Below, piece by piece: positions 5,435 through 6,076 of a stretch of 6,076 nucleotides of DNA (the first letter of the stretch is position 1; every line of letters starts with the position of its first letter). This DNA comes from a bacterium (lineage in GTDB: Bacteria; Armatimonadota; Chthonomonadetes; Chthonomonadales; Chthonomonadaceae). The notes under the pieces are model-generated. The model did not search any database. It was given only the letters and a program-made list of their open reading frames with translations, and had not been told where the DNA came from. The stretch is taken from assembly GCA_021805405.1 (NCBI GenBank), contig JAJZFK010000188.1, positions 1 to 6,076 of the forward strand, read 5' to 3'. Both the position numbers and the translations under genes were made by a program.

Positions 5435-6076
5435 TTACTCGAAGACCTTGGTTACAACTCCGGCACCCACTGTGTGGCCACCTTCGCGAACTGCAAACCT
5501 TAGGCCCTCTTCCATTGCGATGGGCTGGATGAGTTCGGCCGTGATGCGAACGTTGTCGCCAGGCATTACCATCTCAACACCCTCGGGCAGGTGCATCTGG
5601 CCGGTTACGTCCGTTGTACGGAAGTAGAACTGCGGCCTGTACCCGTCATGGAACGGTTTGTGCCTGCCACCCTCTTCCTTGGTAAGAATGTAGATCTCAC
5701 CCTGAAACTTGGTGTGTGGCTTGATGCTGCCAGGCTTGGAAATAACCTGACCGCGCTCCACGTCCGTTCGGTTGATACCGCGCAGAAGAATACCCGCATT
5801 GTCGCCACCAAAAATGGTGTCGCAGATCTTGTGGAACTGCTCAAGCGACGTTGCTGTTGTCTGGCGGGTTGGGCGCAAGCCCACGATCTCAACTGGCTCG
5901 TTGGTCTTAAGGGTACCGCGCTCAACGCGACCGGTTACTACTGTACCGCGACCGGTAATGGTGAACACGTCTTCAATAGGCATCAGGAACGGCTTGTCCA
6001 TCTCACGCTCTGGCGTGGGGATGTAGGAGTCAACCGCGTCCATCAGTTCCCAAATCTTCGCGTTACCCTTGTCCTC
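5435..6076 (-). CDS. tuf: Elongation factor Tu, C-terminal half; gene runs off the right edge
   Basis: EF-Tu delivers aminoacyl-tRNA to the ribosome in its GTP form. The visible part has 213 residues plus the stop of an expected roughly 395-405, so the G domain with its nucleotide-binding motifs is mostly outside. The frame is open to the window edge. The end of domain 1 reads IWELMDAVDSYIPTPERE. Domain 2 shows KPFLMPIEDVFTITGRGTVV, RVERG, GILLRGI and VERGQV. Domain 3 shows SIKPHTKF, EGGRHKPFHDGYRPQFYFRT, TDVTG, LPEGVEMVMPGDN and LRFAVREGGHTVGAGVV. These are near-universal EF-Tu sequences. A strong hairpin and then rpmG follow. Confidence 0.98.
   Translation of the reverse strand, partial: EDKGNAKIWELMDAVDSYIPTPEREMDKPFLMPIEDVFTITGRGTVVTGRVERGTLKTNEPVEIVGLRPTRQTTATSLEQFHKICDTIFGGDNAGILLRGINRTDVERGQVISKPGSIKPHTKFQGEIYILTKEEGGRHKPFHDGYRPQFYFRTTDVTGQMHLPEGVEMVMPGDNVRITAELIQPIAMEEGLRFAVREGGHTVGAGVVTKVFE

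Overview
The window is bacterial chromosome of moderate GC content (roughly half G+C by eye). Every gene I can support lies on the minus strand, so transcription runs from high to low coordinates. It joins two regions: a ribosomal/translation cluster (about 6076 down to 2296) and the start of a sugar-use operon (about 2295 down to 1, running off the window). The cluster order tuf - rpmG - tRNA-Trp - secE - nusG - rplK - rplA is a classic bacterial arrangement, seen for example in Thermus and Thermotoga relatives. The zinc-knuckle type L33, the L33 next to tRNA-Trp, and a divergent L1 suggest a deep-branching, non-proteobacterial lineage. Armatimonadota or a similar phylum is a guess that the sequence alone cannot prove.

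Translation cluster. The C-terminal half of EF-Tu (tuf, partial at the right edge) is followed by a strong hairpin, then a 56-residue L33 gene, a tRNA-Trp(CCA) gene, SecE, NusG and L11. A small unrecognised gene for a protein with three predicted membrane segments then sits where L11 and L1 genes are usually adjacent. L1 closes the unit with an N-terminal extension and an altered signature loop. A good intrinsic terminator follows L1 directly, so rplJ-rplL-rpoB-rpoC, which often come next, are not here.

Sugar operon. After the terminator and a leader of about 150 bp, xylB (xylulokinase) begins. Its stop codon overlaps the Shine-Dalgarno sequence of a second gene, which runs off the left edge. 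That gene encodes a probable exported protein whose visible part looks like a beta-sandwich, carbohydrate-binding-like domain. The pair suggests pentose or plant-polysaccharide use, with export and sugar phosphorylation genes co-transcribed.

Most unusual points: the membrane-protein gene inserted between rplK and rplA; the L1 loop in which the usual GPRGL is replaced by a shorter RTK; an L33 second knuckle of the form C-x4-C instead of C-x2-C; serine at an L11 position usually held by proline in the drug-contact loop; and the split of rplKA from rplJL-rpoBC. I found no CRISPR array, insertion sequence, phage gene or defence system.
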